A stretch of 64,000 nucleotides of DNA, taken from Benincasa hispida (taxonomy: Eukaryota > Streptophyta > Magnoliopsida > Cucurbitales > Cucurbitaceae). The notes below the pieces were generated by a model, which saw only the letters and a list, made by a program, of their open reading frames with translations, was not told where the DNA came from and did no database searches. Positions within the stretch are counted from its first letter, which is position 1. Each line of letters begins with the position of its first letter. Below, one piece after another: positions 11,139 through 22,465 of the stretch. The stretch is taken from the NCBI RefSeq assembly GCF_009727055.1, contig NC_052357.1:91196184-91260183 (forward strand), read 5' to 3'. Position numbers and translations under genes: made by a program.

Positions 11139-12306
11139 TACTACAACAAAAGTCCCTTTTAATAACATCTTAATATAGCATCTTATAAAGATCGTTATTA
11201 AAAATGAAAAGAGATTAAAAGGCGCGCAAGGGAATGAAAAAAAAAATAGGGCACGCTGCATACTATCATCAAATTTCCCTCTTCCACATCACACTCGAAA
11301 TCGTGCGATTAGTACTTTTCCTATTTCTTGTGTTCTTCCGCCTCACTCTCTCTCGTGCATTTTCTCCTTCACTTCTGCCGTTCTCCCAATTTTCCCTCTT
11401 CCACCTCTCTATCGTTCTCCCTATTTTCGCATTCCTCCATTTGATTTCTCCACCTCTCTATCGTGTGTTTGTCCTTCTCTATCTCTCCATCTTATACTCT
11501 GTTCATCCGCTCATCTCTCTATATTCGACTCTAGGAATCTTTCCATCTTATACTCCGTTTTTGCGCCATCTACCACATTTGCCCAAGTCTGCCATCAATA
11601 ACTCCACCATTAGCCCAACTTCTACCGTCTGCAACTCCACCGTTCGTCGAAGCATAACTTCTTTATTCTCATTCTGTAATCTGTAAAAAGGATGAATAGC
11701 TAAAGGGACACATTCTCCTTGAGGTACTCACAAAGCTTTAGTATTTTTTTTTTTTTTTTATGTTACTCAAAATTTCCCTTTATGTTTCACAAATTCTCCT
11801 TGAGGTACTCACAAAGCTTTGTCATTATTTTTTCCAACTTGATGGTAGCTCTGTCATTCTTTTATTTTTCCTAATCTTGGTTATTTTGTTGACGATTTGG
11901 TATATTGATGTGAAATTCTATTTTCCAACTTGTGGTGAAGTGGCTTGAAAGAGTGTGTGGTTGTCATTTCTTATAGTCATATTAGCAATTTGAAGACGAG
12001 ACGAAACATAGTTTAATTTAATCTCAAATATGTTCCTCCTTAGTTGTAGATCTTTAGTCAGATAATCCTTCCTCCAATCTAACTAGCATCAATGTAGTGT
12101 TTTACTAGTTTGTTTGATGACTTTTTGAACGATAATCTATGACTTGAAGTTCCTTTCAAGTATCTCAAACTCCTCATTTAAATTATTCATATGTTGGCTG
12201 GGTTTTCTTGTTCATATGTGCAATGAATATGAAACTTGAAACACTACTCATTGTATCATCGATCCAAACTTATCTATGCTTATGAAAGAGCTTACTAATG
12301 ATGGGG
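11139..12306. mobile_element. foreign insertion in Y, first half (CACTA-like end)
   Basis: Exactly where homology to the copia element stops, the sequence reads TACTACAACAAAAGTCCC, one base away from the CACTACAA start of plant CACTA (En/Spm) transposons. It continues with subterminal AT-rich words and a pyrimidine-rich stretch (11330-11680) that opens a 150-codon frame of low complexity with no known domain. A 26-bp duplication (CTCCTTGAGGTACTCACAAA core) lies near 11716 and 11794. The second half of this insertion would be 27390 to about 29960, split by element X. No transposase was recognised and the other terminus was not found. Confidence 0.45.
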
Positions 12307-12311
12307 ATACA
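12307..12311. other. target-site duplication of element X (ATACA)
   Basis: ATACA directly outside the 3' LTR of X; the same five bases stand outside its 5' LTR at 27385-27389. Confidence 0.9.
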
Positions 12312-14542
12312 TGAAGGAAATCAACACTCGAGTTTCCATTAGCAGCGGAAGCAAGACTATTCTAAATTACAATCATGAATCAATAATACATTTACAGTCG
12401 ACTTGAACACAAACGGTTATGCAAATATACAGAGAAATTACGGCATGAACATCAAATGTATAGAGGGAAAAACTGTACTAACAACGACAGAAGCATCTCC
12501 ACGCTCTAATGAACACTCTGATCTAACAATAGCAACCACGAGCGCTCGATCTACACGACCACAACACCGAACGAACACAACACGGACACTTCGCGCTCGT
12601 CCTCAATGATCTCCTCGGTCACGATCCCCTCCACAACATGAACTCCTTCACAACACCACGAATAGACTCCTCCGAAGCACCACGAACGACCTCTAGAAAA
12701 CCTCGACGATGTCGAGTTGAGTCTGACACCACCAACAAGATGACCTTGGTATTCTCGATGTGAGAATCCAAAGGGTGGGCTCTGTTCGAACTTGGTGTGA
12801 GGCAGACGAACAGAGGAAAGATAGATCGTATACACGACTGGGCAAGTGGGAGAAGTTGGAGACCTATCGTATAGGTCGATGCCCAATCGTTTAGATAAAG
12901 CTATGCGATCGTCTAGCAAAAGCTATGCGATCGTTTAGCTTTATCGTTTAGCTCGGTCTGTCGTGTACAGACTCTATACAATCGTTTACCTTGGGCCAAT
13001 GATCATCTAGCACAGCTATGCAATCGTTTAATAAATACTGCACGATCGTTTAGCTCATACCTGCACGATTGTTTAGCTCATCCAGCCGTCTTTTAGTAAA
13101 TCTATATTTACTTGACGACATCCGTGAGTTTCTTTTCGCCGGAGAGAAAACTCAAATTCTTTTCAAACTTTTTGTAAAAAACTTCTTTTTCAAAATAGGA
13201 AACTGATTTCCTTTTAAACTCACGGTTACCATGATCAATAACCACCCACTACATTTGGTTATTTAAAAGAAAAAATATTAATTATCTAATAATTAATATT
13301 ATTATAAATATAAATGATAACTTAACTTATCATATAATTATTAACCTATAGTTTTAATATTTCATCTCATGAAACATATAAACCATAGTTCTTTTTCTAT
13401 TCCATGGTACTTAATGTAAATCTCATTTACATCATACCGATTATATCATATATAATCAAAATACCTCTTGTCAATTGAACATTTCAAATCAATACCAAGA
13501 ATTGATCCTTCAACATGAATCCAAGCTATCAAGAGGACCTCATGGACCTGTAGATCCGAAGCTCCAACGGTACGTGAATAACAGACTAAACTCTTTAGTC
13601 ACGGGATTCACCATCCGTTAACTGCCAGGCACTCCACTAAAGACGAATAGTTGAACTCTCCTCACTACAGATATATTATGTGTCCATTTTAACCAATGAG
13701 CAGTGCGACAACCTTTCATAGATCGCTTGTAAGTACAGTTGGGCCAATAACCGTTATGCCTTTGTAGTTACATCTGTCTTCTTAAGTACCACCGATCCCT
13801 CTAATGAACATAAATCATAGTCTTACTATGACTGAATCTTCTCTTCCAAAGAGAAGCTGTGGTCACTATGTTCAAGCCCCAGAATCAGCTTTTAAGGGAG
13901 CAGTCTCTCTACTTATCCCTGCTTCGGGAAAGAAGTGAATTCCATATTGTGAATTGAGTTCCCAACTCCCAGATCAGACAAGTCCCCAAAAAGATAGGCA
14001 TGTTGAGTTGGCAATCTGGCCACTCTCACCCATACTAATCAAAGGACCGCCCTCAAAGGCAGGAGTTCACAAAACACTCAGGATTAAGGTCGTGTCATTT
14101 ATGGCCGTTTAGGTGAGATGCAAGTCTCTAGTATCAACGACGTTATATACAGAGTCTAGTCATCTCATAGTCCAGGTCTTATACAAACTCTTTGTATAAG
14201 TCACCTCCGCTGTACATCTCCATACGAATGGTCAGGATCTACCATCTGTAGTAGTTTACAATACTTACAAACCTCTACAAAGCGGGCCGTATCCGTAGTG
14301 TCGCCAGGATCAGGTATCCCACCTTAATCCTTATACTACAGACCGATTTCGGTTATCACTTAAGACATGATCCACTTGTATATCACATATACATGCTTAA
14401 GTTCACATAAGATAATGAAGGAGCTTTGTTTATTGGATGTAAGAAAATGCCAGAATTAGATAACACTTATTTTATTCATTGAACAATGTGTATCTTTACA
14501 AAACAACGAGACTCCGAGAGAATTAGGATACTAATCCCAACA
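12312..14542 (-). repeat. 3' LTR of element X
   Basis: A 2231-bp long terminal repeat, highly similar over its full length to 25177-27384. On the plus strand it starts TGAAGGAAAT and ends CTAATCCCAACA. It contains an array of CGATCGTTTAG-like words at about 12885-13085 and the block with GTGTCGCCAGGATCAGGTAT (near 14300) that is shared with other long LTRs in the window. No gene is present in it; open frames such as 12551-12919 are chance frames repeated in the other LTR. Confidence 0.95.
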
Positions 14543-14554
14543 ATCTCCCACTTG
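14543..14554 (-). other. polypurine tract of element X
   Basis: On the minus strand CAAGTGGGAGAT directly precedes the LTR start TGTTGGG. Confidence 0.8.
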
Positions 14555-14647
14555 TCCTAATGACTCAGGAAACTAATGTACAACACAATATAAAAGTGTA
14601 CAATATACAATAAACTAAGGTATATCCCAGTATCATCCCCACTTGCC

Positions 14648-15526
14648 CTAGACAAGATACCACATGTCCCACAGACCTAGACTTTCCAGGCGACCCTTAA
14701 ACACGTTAGCCGTGAGGGCCTTTGTAAAGGGATCAGCAATGTTGTATGCCGTAAGGATCAGATTCTTAGCTTTAAACATAAACATGTAGTCTCTCGTTCT
14801 CTGAAGATACTTGAGGAACGTCTTGTTCCAATCATCTTTGTCAACATCCTCCATTGCTTTCTTAAAAGACAACAGATCCTTGACCCCATCATTCGTAATG
14901 ATGTTTTGGGCTTCAGTTAAACCTACATAGCGATCAGATGGGTTCATAACCCTCCCACTACATCGAGGCAATCTCAAATCTTGAGCTGGTTGACTAGATG
15001 TCCCAATCTCAACAACTCTTGTTGATCTATCGGCCTGTTCAACAACTTTTATTGAACCCTCAGTAGTCTCAATCTTACTTGAGATCTCATGTAAAACGAG
15101 CTTACTTCGTGGCTTATGATCCCTCATGTGATCTTCTTCCAAGAAGATAGTATTAGTGGAAACAAACACTTTGTTCTCACTTGGATCATAGAAGTATCCT
15201 CCTCTCCTTTCCTTAGTGTAGCCCACAAAGAGGTAAACCTCCGAATGCGGTTCCAACTTCTTTGGGTTAGTCGCTAGCACATGTGTCGGATAGCCCCAAA
15301 TCCTGAAGTGGCGTAAACTACCTTTACGGCCTCTCCATAACTCAAAAGGTGTTTCAGAAATACTTTTCGAGGGAACGTTGTTCAGGATATAACATGCAGT
15401 CTGCACTGCATAACACCAAAACGAGTCTGGAAGATGAACATAACTCATCATAGACCGAACCATGTCAAACAAGGTCCTGTTTCTCCTTTCTAATACACTA
15501 TTCTGCTGAGGTGTACCAGGGGCCAA
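14648..15526 (-). pseudogene. integrase C-terminal region fused in frame to pol tail; RT core missing
   Basis: A 292-codon open frame. It starts in the integrase core after the second Asp (APGTPQQN, then ERRNRTLFD carrying the catalytic Glu), passes SFWCYAVQTACYILNNVPSK, and the integrase C-terminal part with FRIWGYPTHV and GGYFYDP. It then runs through the linker into the very start of RT (KKAMEDVDKDDWNK) and jumps directly to FLKYLQRTRDYM, the linker before RNase H. It ends with DPFTKALTANVFKGRLESLG. Hence the RT palm and fingers and the RNase H catalytic centre are deleted, yet the frame stays open. Confidence 0.85.
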
Positions 15527-16560
15527 GAGTTAGGACGCAATCCCATGTTCTATCATATAGTTCTGGAATTGGAGGTTCATATACTCTCCACCACGATCAG
15601 ATCGTAGTGTTTTTATCTGCTTACCTAACAAGTTTTCAACTTCAGCCTTATATTCCCTGAACATATCAAGGGCTTCAGGCTTACATTGCATTAGAAAGAG
15701 ATACCCAAACTTTGAATAATCATCTATGAAAGAGATGAAGTATTCATACCCACCTCGAGCTCTAACATTCATCAGACGACAGAGGTTTGAATGTACAAGC
15801 TCCAAGGCCTCCTTGGCTTTGTAACCTTTTCCAGTAAAAGGTCATTTGATCATCTTGCCTTCAGGGCATGATTCACATACGGCAAAGAGTTTTCTTCTAA
15901 ACTCTTTAGAAGTCCATTTTTCACCAACTTTTCAATTCTATTGAGGTTGATGTGACCTAACCTTGGATGCCAAAGATGGGCGTTTTCCTTTAGAGAAACC
16001 TTTGGTCTTTTAGTTGTTGTTGTCGTACTGAACATTTCAGTGTTAAATAAGGCTTTTATGACTAACGACCTTAGTACATATAAGTTATTTTCCATTGAAC
16101 CATAACCAATCTCCATTCCATTCTTGAAAATAAACACTTTATTTTCAGAAAATGAGACGGTATAGCCTTGTTCAATGAGACAAGAAACTGAGATTAAGTT
16201 CCTCTTAATATGAGGAACTACAAAAACATTATTCAGTAACAGATAACGTTTCTTGTCAACAAATAACTTTAGCCTGCCTACAGCAACAACTGAAACAACC
16301 TCACCATTACCGACTCGAAGAGTCATATCTCCCTATGGCAACATTTACTAGGAGCTAAATCCTTGGTAATAAGAACTGGCATAATTGGTAGCACCTAAAT
16401 CAAGGATCCAGGTAGAATCATCATTCTCTTCCAGATATGTCTCTAAGACCAATAAATCATATTTACTGTCTTGTCTCCTCTTTTGAAGAGTAGTGGGATG
16501 GAGGTCATTTGCCACGAAATTCGTTTCACACGATTCTTTCCACTGTAAATAATCGGTCAT
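15527..16560 (-). pseudogene. protease-integrase remnant of element X
   Basis: Read from high to low: WILDLGATNYAS (protease motif with DSG changed to DLG) near 16390; protease body and LWHPRLGHINLNRIEKLVKN (pre-integrase zinc domain) at 16326-15850; a frameshift; then the integrase core at 15805-15530 with FISFIDDYSKFGYLF and LRSDRGGEY (second Asp). The first catalytic Asp, normally in HSDLCG, reads HSNLCR. An in-frame TAA at 15527-15529 separates it from the following open frame. Confidence 0.85.
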
Positions 16561-18668
16561 TTTTAAAAGCTTTAAATAGAAATACTAATGAGTTGCTGAA
16601 AAGAAAAACACATTGACCTACGTTAGGTTTTATGCAAATACCCGTTGTGAAACAAAACAACATCCAATAAGGTTTTAGCAAAACTAACATGAACCCCGTG
16701 TGACATCTAGTTTCGCAATGACGCTTCAAAGGTTTAGGACAAAAGCCACCTAAGGGAGGTCAGTTATCCCTCCTCTGAATTGGGAAGTTCTCAACCAGTC
16801 ATTAATACCAGAACAACTCTTGTTCACAACTCTTGTTCCTATAATGACTAGTCATCATTGATTTGGCCAAAAGATCATTAATTTACTTAACAATCTCCTG
16901 TAAGTGTGACCCGCCATTTTAACCCTAGAGGTCCATCCCAAAAGGCCAATCCTAAAGGGAAAAATCCGATTGGGGAAAAACCTAAAGCGACCCTATCCAT
17001 TTCTAAAGTTCACCTTGATATTGACCAACTGTACAAAACCCTTCCTAAGGGGGCCGCTACCAGGGCGACACGAGGGCGTACAGAATCATCTCACGGTGTG
17101 AACCAATGACAAAGACCGTAGGACGTGTTGACATACACCCTTCACCCACTTACTATAAATACTCTTTCCGTCCACCTTGATATTGACTCATGCAAACACC
17201 ATCCTAAGGAGGATGCATCCTGAGGTATCTCGAGGCCAAGCATGAATCTCACGGTGTGAACATACAGAGAGAAACGTGAGTGGAATCACAGACATATCTG
17301 ATCCGTCTCCTCCTCCCACTGAGTATTTTATAACCTAGGGTTTAGTTTACTTAGAAAAAACACGGCTAAGGATTTTAACTAAGTGACTTTTAGGTTTTCC
17401 CAAGAGTAACTTTTACCTTGGATAGTGAACAACTTTTGATCATCATCCGTTAAACTCTTTAACGGAGTCTTTGACCAAAACGTCGCATGTTTGTTGAAAA
17501 TCTATTTAATTCACCTTTCCAGGTAGGTTCCTAGGTAGAGGTGTTACGTTTTCGTCAACTTAAGAATCCCACCCTAGCCAGAACCTGACTTAGACAAAAA
17601 GTCCATTATAGATAAGTTTACAACAAATTTAATCTTTTATTCCAACCAATTTAATCCTATTAAACCGATTTTAAAAGATTAATCTAGGTTACTAAACTCT
17701 TTAGAACCACTTGAACTTAGGCCTATCCAATTTAAAAACTCTTTTAAAAAATCACCCTAAGTTCGCATGCAACTCTGAATTATTGATTTTAGGTCTAATT
17801 TCCTTTATAACACTTATAAACGGAAACAACCACCACAATACGAAGCTAACACATGCAAGGCATTCATAATGATTATAAACAGCCTAAGTGTCATGCTCAA
17901 TGCATTATCCATTCATTGCTACTTCTTTTATATAACACTTATACAAAACAACAATGAAACCAGCAAAACATCCTTCAATTCACCCTTAGATTATAACAAT
18001 TATAATAAAAGGATGATGCATGATAATTCTCACTGCATGTAAAATATAACTCTTATATTTCATGATGCATGTGCATGCTTTCAAGTAATTTCTTCATGCT
18101 CGATTATAACATTTATAATACATGATGTATGAATAATTGCGCAGCCTAAGGTGGGTTTTTAACTATATGACAAACACTTTGACATATAAGAACCATACAT
18201 CACATGTATAAGCAATAAAAGTTGATTAACCGGGTAGCCTTAAAAACACAAAAGAGAAGCTAACTATTACAAAGACAAGGAGTCTTTGGTTCAAATAGGC
18301 GAACCGAGTCTTGAACCGCTCGGCAAAGCATCGCTTCTCCAACCATCCATCGTGTACTAAGCGCCCTGCGATCGTCTAGACGATAAAAAAAATTCTTTGC
18401 TCTATCGCTTACCAGCGCTCCTAGAGTTAAACGATCGTTTAGCATTACTATACGATCGTCTAGAAAAATCCAAACGATCGTTTAGCTATTACTACAAGAT
18501 CGTGTATCTTTACTAAGCGATGAAGCCTGAAGTACACGATCGCTTAGCGCGCTCCGCATGATGCCCGCCTTCCGTGATCGTCTAAGCGACTACGATGCCG
18601 CAAAGCACCACGCCTAAACGATCGCTTAGCTAGCGTCTCCGTATCGCATACGCGCGATCGCATAGGTA
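16561..18668 (-). other. non-coding leader of element X, downstream part
   Basis: No gag or other gene recognised. A pair of diverged blocks shares CACCTTGATATTGAC and TCTCACGGTGTGAAC (near 17009/17178 and 17090/17245). Between 18300 and 18660 there is a dense array of CGATCG-centred words. A normal copia element would have gag here; it is missing or has decayed beyond recognition. Confidence 0.6.
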
Positions 18669-18673
18669 GTAAA
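18669..18673. other. target-site duplication of element W (GTAAA)
   Basis: GTAAA outside the low end, GTAAC at 24580-24584 outside the high end: four of five bases agree. Confidence 0.65.
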
Positions 18674-20812
18674 TGATGCGCGGAAATTGGAATACTCGAC
18701 AACCAAAATCTCGTGGACGCATTATGCGATGCATGTTCCTAAGATATGCATTGATAGTCATGCATCGATGGTCATGCGTTGGAATGAAAATTGCGGTAAC
18801 GAATGTATGCGATGACCATGTGTCTTACCACAAGTTTTCTTGCGTTCACGCCAAGTATAACATGAACGCAAGTTTCTCAGGTAATCCGAAGTTGAACATA
18901 GGGACTTGTAACTATATGTTTGCGATGATGTGCATACGACGGTTGAATAAAAGAATAAAGGGGATGGTGCTAAGTTAATCCTACTCCTACTTCTATCTAT
19001 CAGACAACGCAATGAGAATATGCATAAAAGGTAGAGATGCGACAAACCTTGACATGAAATAAATGTGTGGGCAAATAGATAAAATGCAGAGATGTTTTCA
19101 TTCAACCCTTAAGAGTGACCGCAAGGGCAACCCTAGTCAACACAATCCATGCAATCATGCTACAACCATACATGGCAAGTCATTTTCCAATGGAAATGCA
19201 TTTCTCCTAATTCTAGGACACATGCGTTGAACGCAAAGTGTCCATAGAGCTTATTGTCCATAGAGCTTATTCCTAAGTCTCTACTCTTGTCCTATGCGAT
19301 GATGCAAAATGCATGAAAGCAAGGTGACTGCATTCAATCGTATCCTATCTCTAGGATGCATGCGATGCGTTAATAACAATACTTATTCCTAAGCGCCTAT
19401 CTCTTGTATTATGACTTCTAATCTGGCTCTCCCAAGCCTAGATTATGACCTGACCTTCCTAAGCCTAGATTCTGTCCTTAGACTACCCTCCTGAGTGTCT
19501 CTAATGGACGAATGAAGCGTAGATAATACAAGACAATCTCATAAACTTCGCTGACCTAAGATTGTTACTATCCCTAGTGAACAATGCATACCTTGCTTAA
19601 TGCGTCCAACCACTTACCCTCCCAAGCAGTTGGTTGTTGCTGACTTTACTTATAGACAAGCATTGCGTTAGCTTATAGACAGGCATTGCCGCAGCTTCAC
19701 ACTAAGAAAATAAGGTTACTCATACACTCACGCAATGCATACCACTTGGTAGGTTACTACATGCTTCATATCCCTAATCCACGTGACTAAGTATGCAATA
19801 CCCAAGCAATACCCAAGAAATCTCACTAAGTGTTGCAATGAAAGTAAAGATGGTAAGCAAAGAAAATGGAGATGGAGTCGAAGGAACAGAGAAATGCATT
19901 GAAAACACATTATATTAATTTCTTAATTCAAAATGTCATACAATACAATATAGGGAAAGAAAGGAAAAAGAAATGACCGGCTGGAAGCAAAACTTTGCTT
20001 CCAGCGAATGCGCGTTAAGGCTGGGTGGTGCCATGGGTGGGCGGAGGAGCTGACTCTCTCAAGATCTAGCTCCGGTCGAAGGCTTCGGTCGTCACTCAGA
20101 ATGGATGAAGGAGGTGAAGAACTCTCAGCGTCTTCTCACGCATTTTTTCTGGATCACAAGGATTCGCCTCAGGCGAAAACCTTGGATTTCAGGTCATCGA
20201 CCTCTATTTATAGAGCTCGGGTCGCCGACAGTATTAATTGGACTGCTTTGAGTCTGACATTCGGTGCGTTCGTCCTTTCTGAACCTCTGCCACTAACGGC
20301 GTGGTAGGTGAAATGTCAACATCATCTTTGGATTTTCTCGAGGTAGATGCGTTGACGCATTCATTCCAACAACCTTGCGTTGATCCCATTAGTTGTATTG
20401 TTGCGCAGCCGCAATCATTTAATGACCATATTCGCTTAATACCTTAACTCTACATGATGACCGCATTCGCTTGACGAGTGCAACTCCCATGCGATGGACG
20501 CATATGGCTGATTACCGCAACATCCATGCGTTGATCGATGCGTTACCTTTGCGATGGAGTGTTTTTCCGCATGCGGTCGTTTATGCAGTGGTCTGATTTC
20601 TGCGTTTGCGTTCATTTCCTGCATTAACTACAAAGATAGAACATTGAACGCATAATTAATGCAAAATAACGAGTTAGCTGAGATTCGATATGTTGATCAA
20701 CGCAAACTCATATTCTTGTGAATTTCTATCATGATCTACACATATTCTACCTAACAACCTTCATAATTCTAAGTAAAAGGACTAAGATGACATGCATTTC
20801 TGCATGTCATCA
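18674..20812 (-). repeat. 3' LTR of element W
   Basis: A 2139-bp copy, closely similar to 22466-24579 with small indels, one of them a short duplication near 19250. It is unusually rich in GCG words (TGCGTT, ATGCGA). Its start on the minus strand forms a perfect 11-bp stem with a GAAA loop (20786-20811). No gene. Confidence 0.95.
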
Positions 20813-20830
20813 CACCCCCAAACTTAAAAT
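20813..20830 (-). other. polypurine tract of element W
   Basis: On the minus strand TTTTAAGTTTGGGGGTG lies directly before the LTR start TGATG. Confidence 0.8.
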
Positions 20831-22150
20831 CATGCTTGTCTTCAAGCATGCGTTATACTCAAGAAATTCTAACTCACTTTCATGCTTTCCTTTACGATGA
20901 CCAGCTTCTCAGAATATAATTTACACACACCTTTGACCACCACCGCAATGCTCTCCTCCACTTAGGCTGCTTTTTCAAAAAGATCTTTTCTAAGTTTAGA
21001 TCCGACAAGCCTTTGCTCAAAAACTTTTATTTATTCACCGCAATTTTGTGTTTAGCTTCTGAGATTGCGTTCATTAAAAAAAAAAGTACTTCAAAACTTT
21101 GCGATGACTTATTCAAATGCGGCGTTGAACCTAGTTATGCCCTTTGTTTTGGCTTACCCCCACGTGTGTCATGCGGGCATCCAACTTCGATTGCATTCCA
21201 TATTCAACTCAACTCTTGTCTCATTTGTTTTGGCTTGCGCCGGACAGAGGATTTGCACTAATGCGTTGATCCTGGCGACTTGCCTTCGTTTTGGCTTGCC
21301 CCCACGTGTGTCATGCGGATATCTAATTTCGAGCAAGTTCCTTTCACAGCTTAACTCTTATCAACATGGCTTTCCCCATTGCATTGACAGTGGAGTTATT
21401 ATTCCCAAAATCTCACTTCAACTTTTTTTTTTTCAAATGATCACAATATAATGAACGCAATTCTCCGAGACCGCTGCCACTCTCAAACTTAGAGATTGAC
21501 AACGTTCTCACTACAAAGCTAAAATAAAATTACAAAAATGCGATAATAAATGTTTGAACATAGGTTTGCGCAAAATAAAACTTAAGACTTTCAAAATTTG
21601 AAGAAGCTAATAAAAGTAAAGAATGCCTTGCATTGATTAGTTAGAAAATGCGGTGAATTATACGTACCATCATAGAAACATTGCAAAACAACGAAATTGG
21701 GGAAAAAAGAATTTCAAAAGGATAAGGCATACAAGATAACAAGAAAAGACCTTAGGCGAAACAATGCATGCGCTCATGCATTGGAATCCACGTGATTGAA
21801 GCCTTGCGTTGAAGGGTGAAAGGAATTCTTCCGTTGAACTACAAACCGAGGAGACTTATTGTTGCACCTACAAGAGAAAACATACCCAAAACAAAGGAAG
21901 AAACCATATATCCAAAATATTAATGAAAATAAAATAAGAATAACCTATACTAAGAAAGCAAAGTAAAGATAGGGTAGAAGATGTCCCTGGAAAAATAAGA
22001 GTGTTGTCACCGCAAGGAGTCTTCCATGCAGGAGATGGCTCTCAACTGTTTGGGTCAAGTTGCCCTGACCATTGGAACTTCCAACAATTGTTGGGTGCAT
22101 GTTGGCCATCATGTGCTTAGAACTGCCTTCAGCTCATGCGACTGATTGCC

Positions 22151-22188
22151 CTGTCTCTTATACACATCTAGATGTGTATAAGAGACAG
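22151..22188. other. Nextera/Tn5 mosaic-end junction adapter (artefact)
   Basis: CTGTCTCTTATACACATCT at 22151-22169 is followed directly by its reverse complement AGATGTGTATAAGAGACAG at 22170-22188. This perfect 38-bp palindrome is the synthetic junction adapter of Nextera mate-pair libraries. It is not plant DNA. The adjoining frame begins with the peptide MCIRDR, a known sign of this contamination. Confidence 0.97.
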
Positions 22189-22398
22189 ATTATTGGGCGC
22201 ATGCGGCCATCATGTGCTTAGAACTGCCTTCGGCTCTTTTGCGACTGATTGGCCTTCTACCTTGGGGTCAACATTGGCTTTCAGTGCATCGCCTACACTT
22301 CACTATTGTTTGCACCCTGGTCGCATAGGCTGCAATACACCTAAGATAAAAAGATTGCTCACAGAGACACAAAACTTAAAAAAAATTTAGTTGTCAAG

Positions 22399-22416
22399 TC
22401 CCTGGCAACGGCGCCA
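22399..22416 (-). other. primer-binding site of element W, tRNA-Asp
   Basis: On the minus strand TGGCGCCGTTGCCAGGGA, complementary to the 3' end of plant tRNA-Asp with one mismatch. It stands 6 nt from a TGATGCGCG at 22423 and 49 nt from the LTR proper at 22466. Confidence 0.85.
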
Positions 22417-22465
22417 AAAACTTGATGCGCGAAAATTGACTTCCAATTTCTGCGCACCAAGTTTT

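Larger units (their letters stand above)
20813..22398 (-). other. non-coding interior of element W
   Basis: No retroviral domain on either strand. The phrase TTTTGGCTTGCCCCCACGTG or close relatives occurs twice (near 21150 and 21292), each followed by TGTCATGCGG. A duplicated segment of about 70 bp flanks the adapter at 22151-22188. Because of that adapter the internal sequence around 22000-22300 may be a false join. Confidence 0.65.

Noticed and set aside
11234..11686. 150-codon plus-strand hydrophobic frame
   Set aside because: A pyrimidine-rich transposon leader translates as Leu/Phe/Ser-rich sequence; not a credible membrane protein.
12551..12919. minus-strand frame repeated at 25497-25772
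   Set aside because: Chance frame in the X LTR; length and sequence differ between the two LTRs.
18758..19105. minus-strand frame repeated at 22721-22975
   Set aside because: Repeated because both lie in the W LTR pair; frames differ between copies and no protein family is recognised.
22172..22390. frame starting MCIRDR
   Set aside because: It begins in the Nextera adapter, so it is an artefact.
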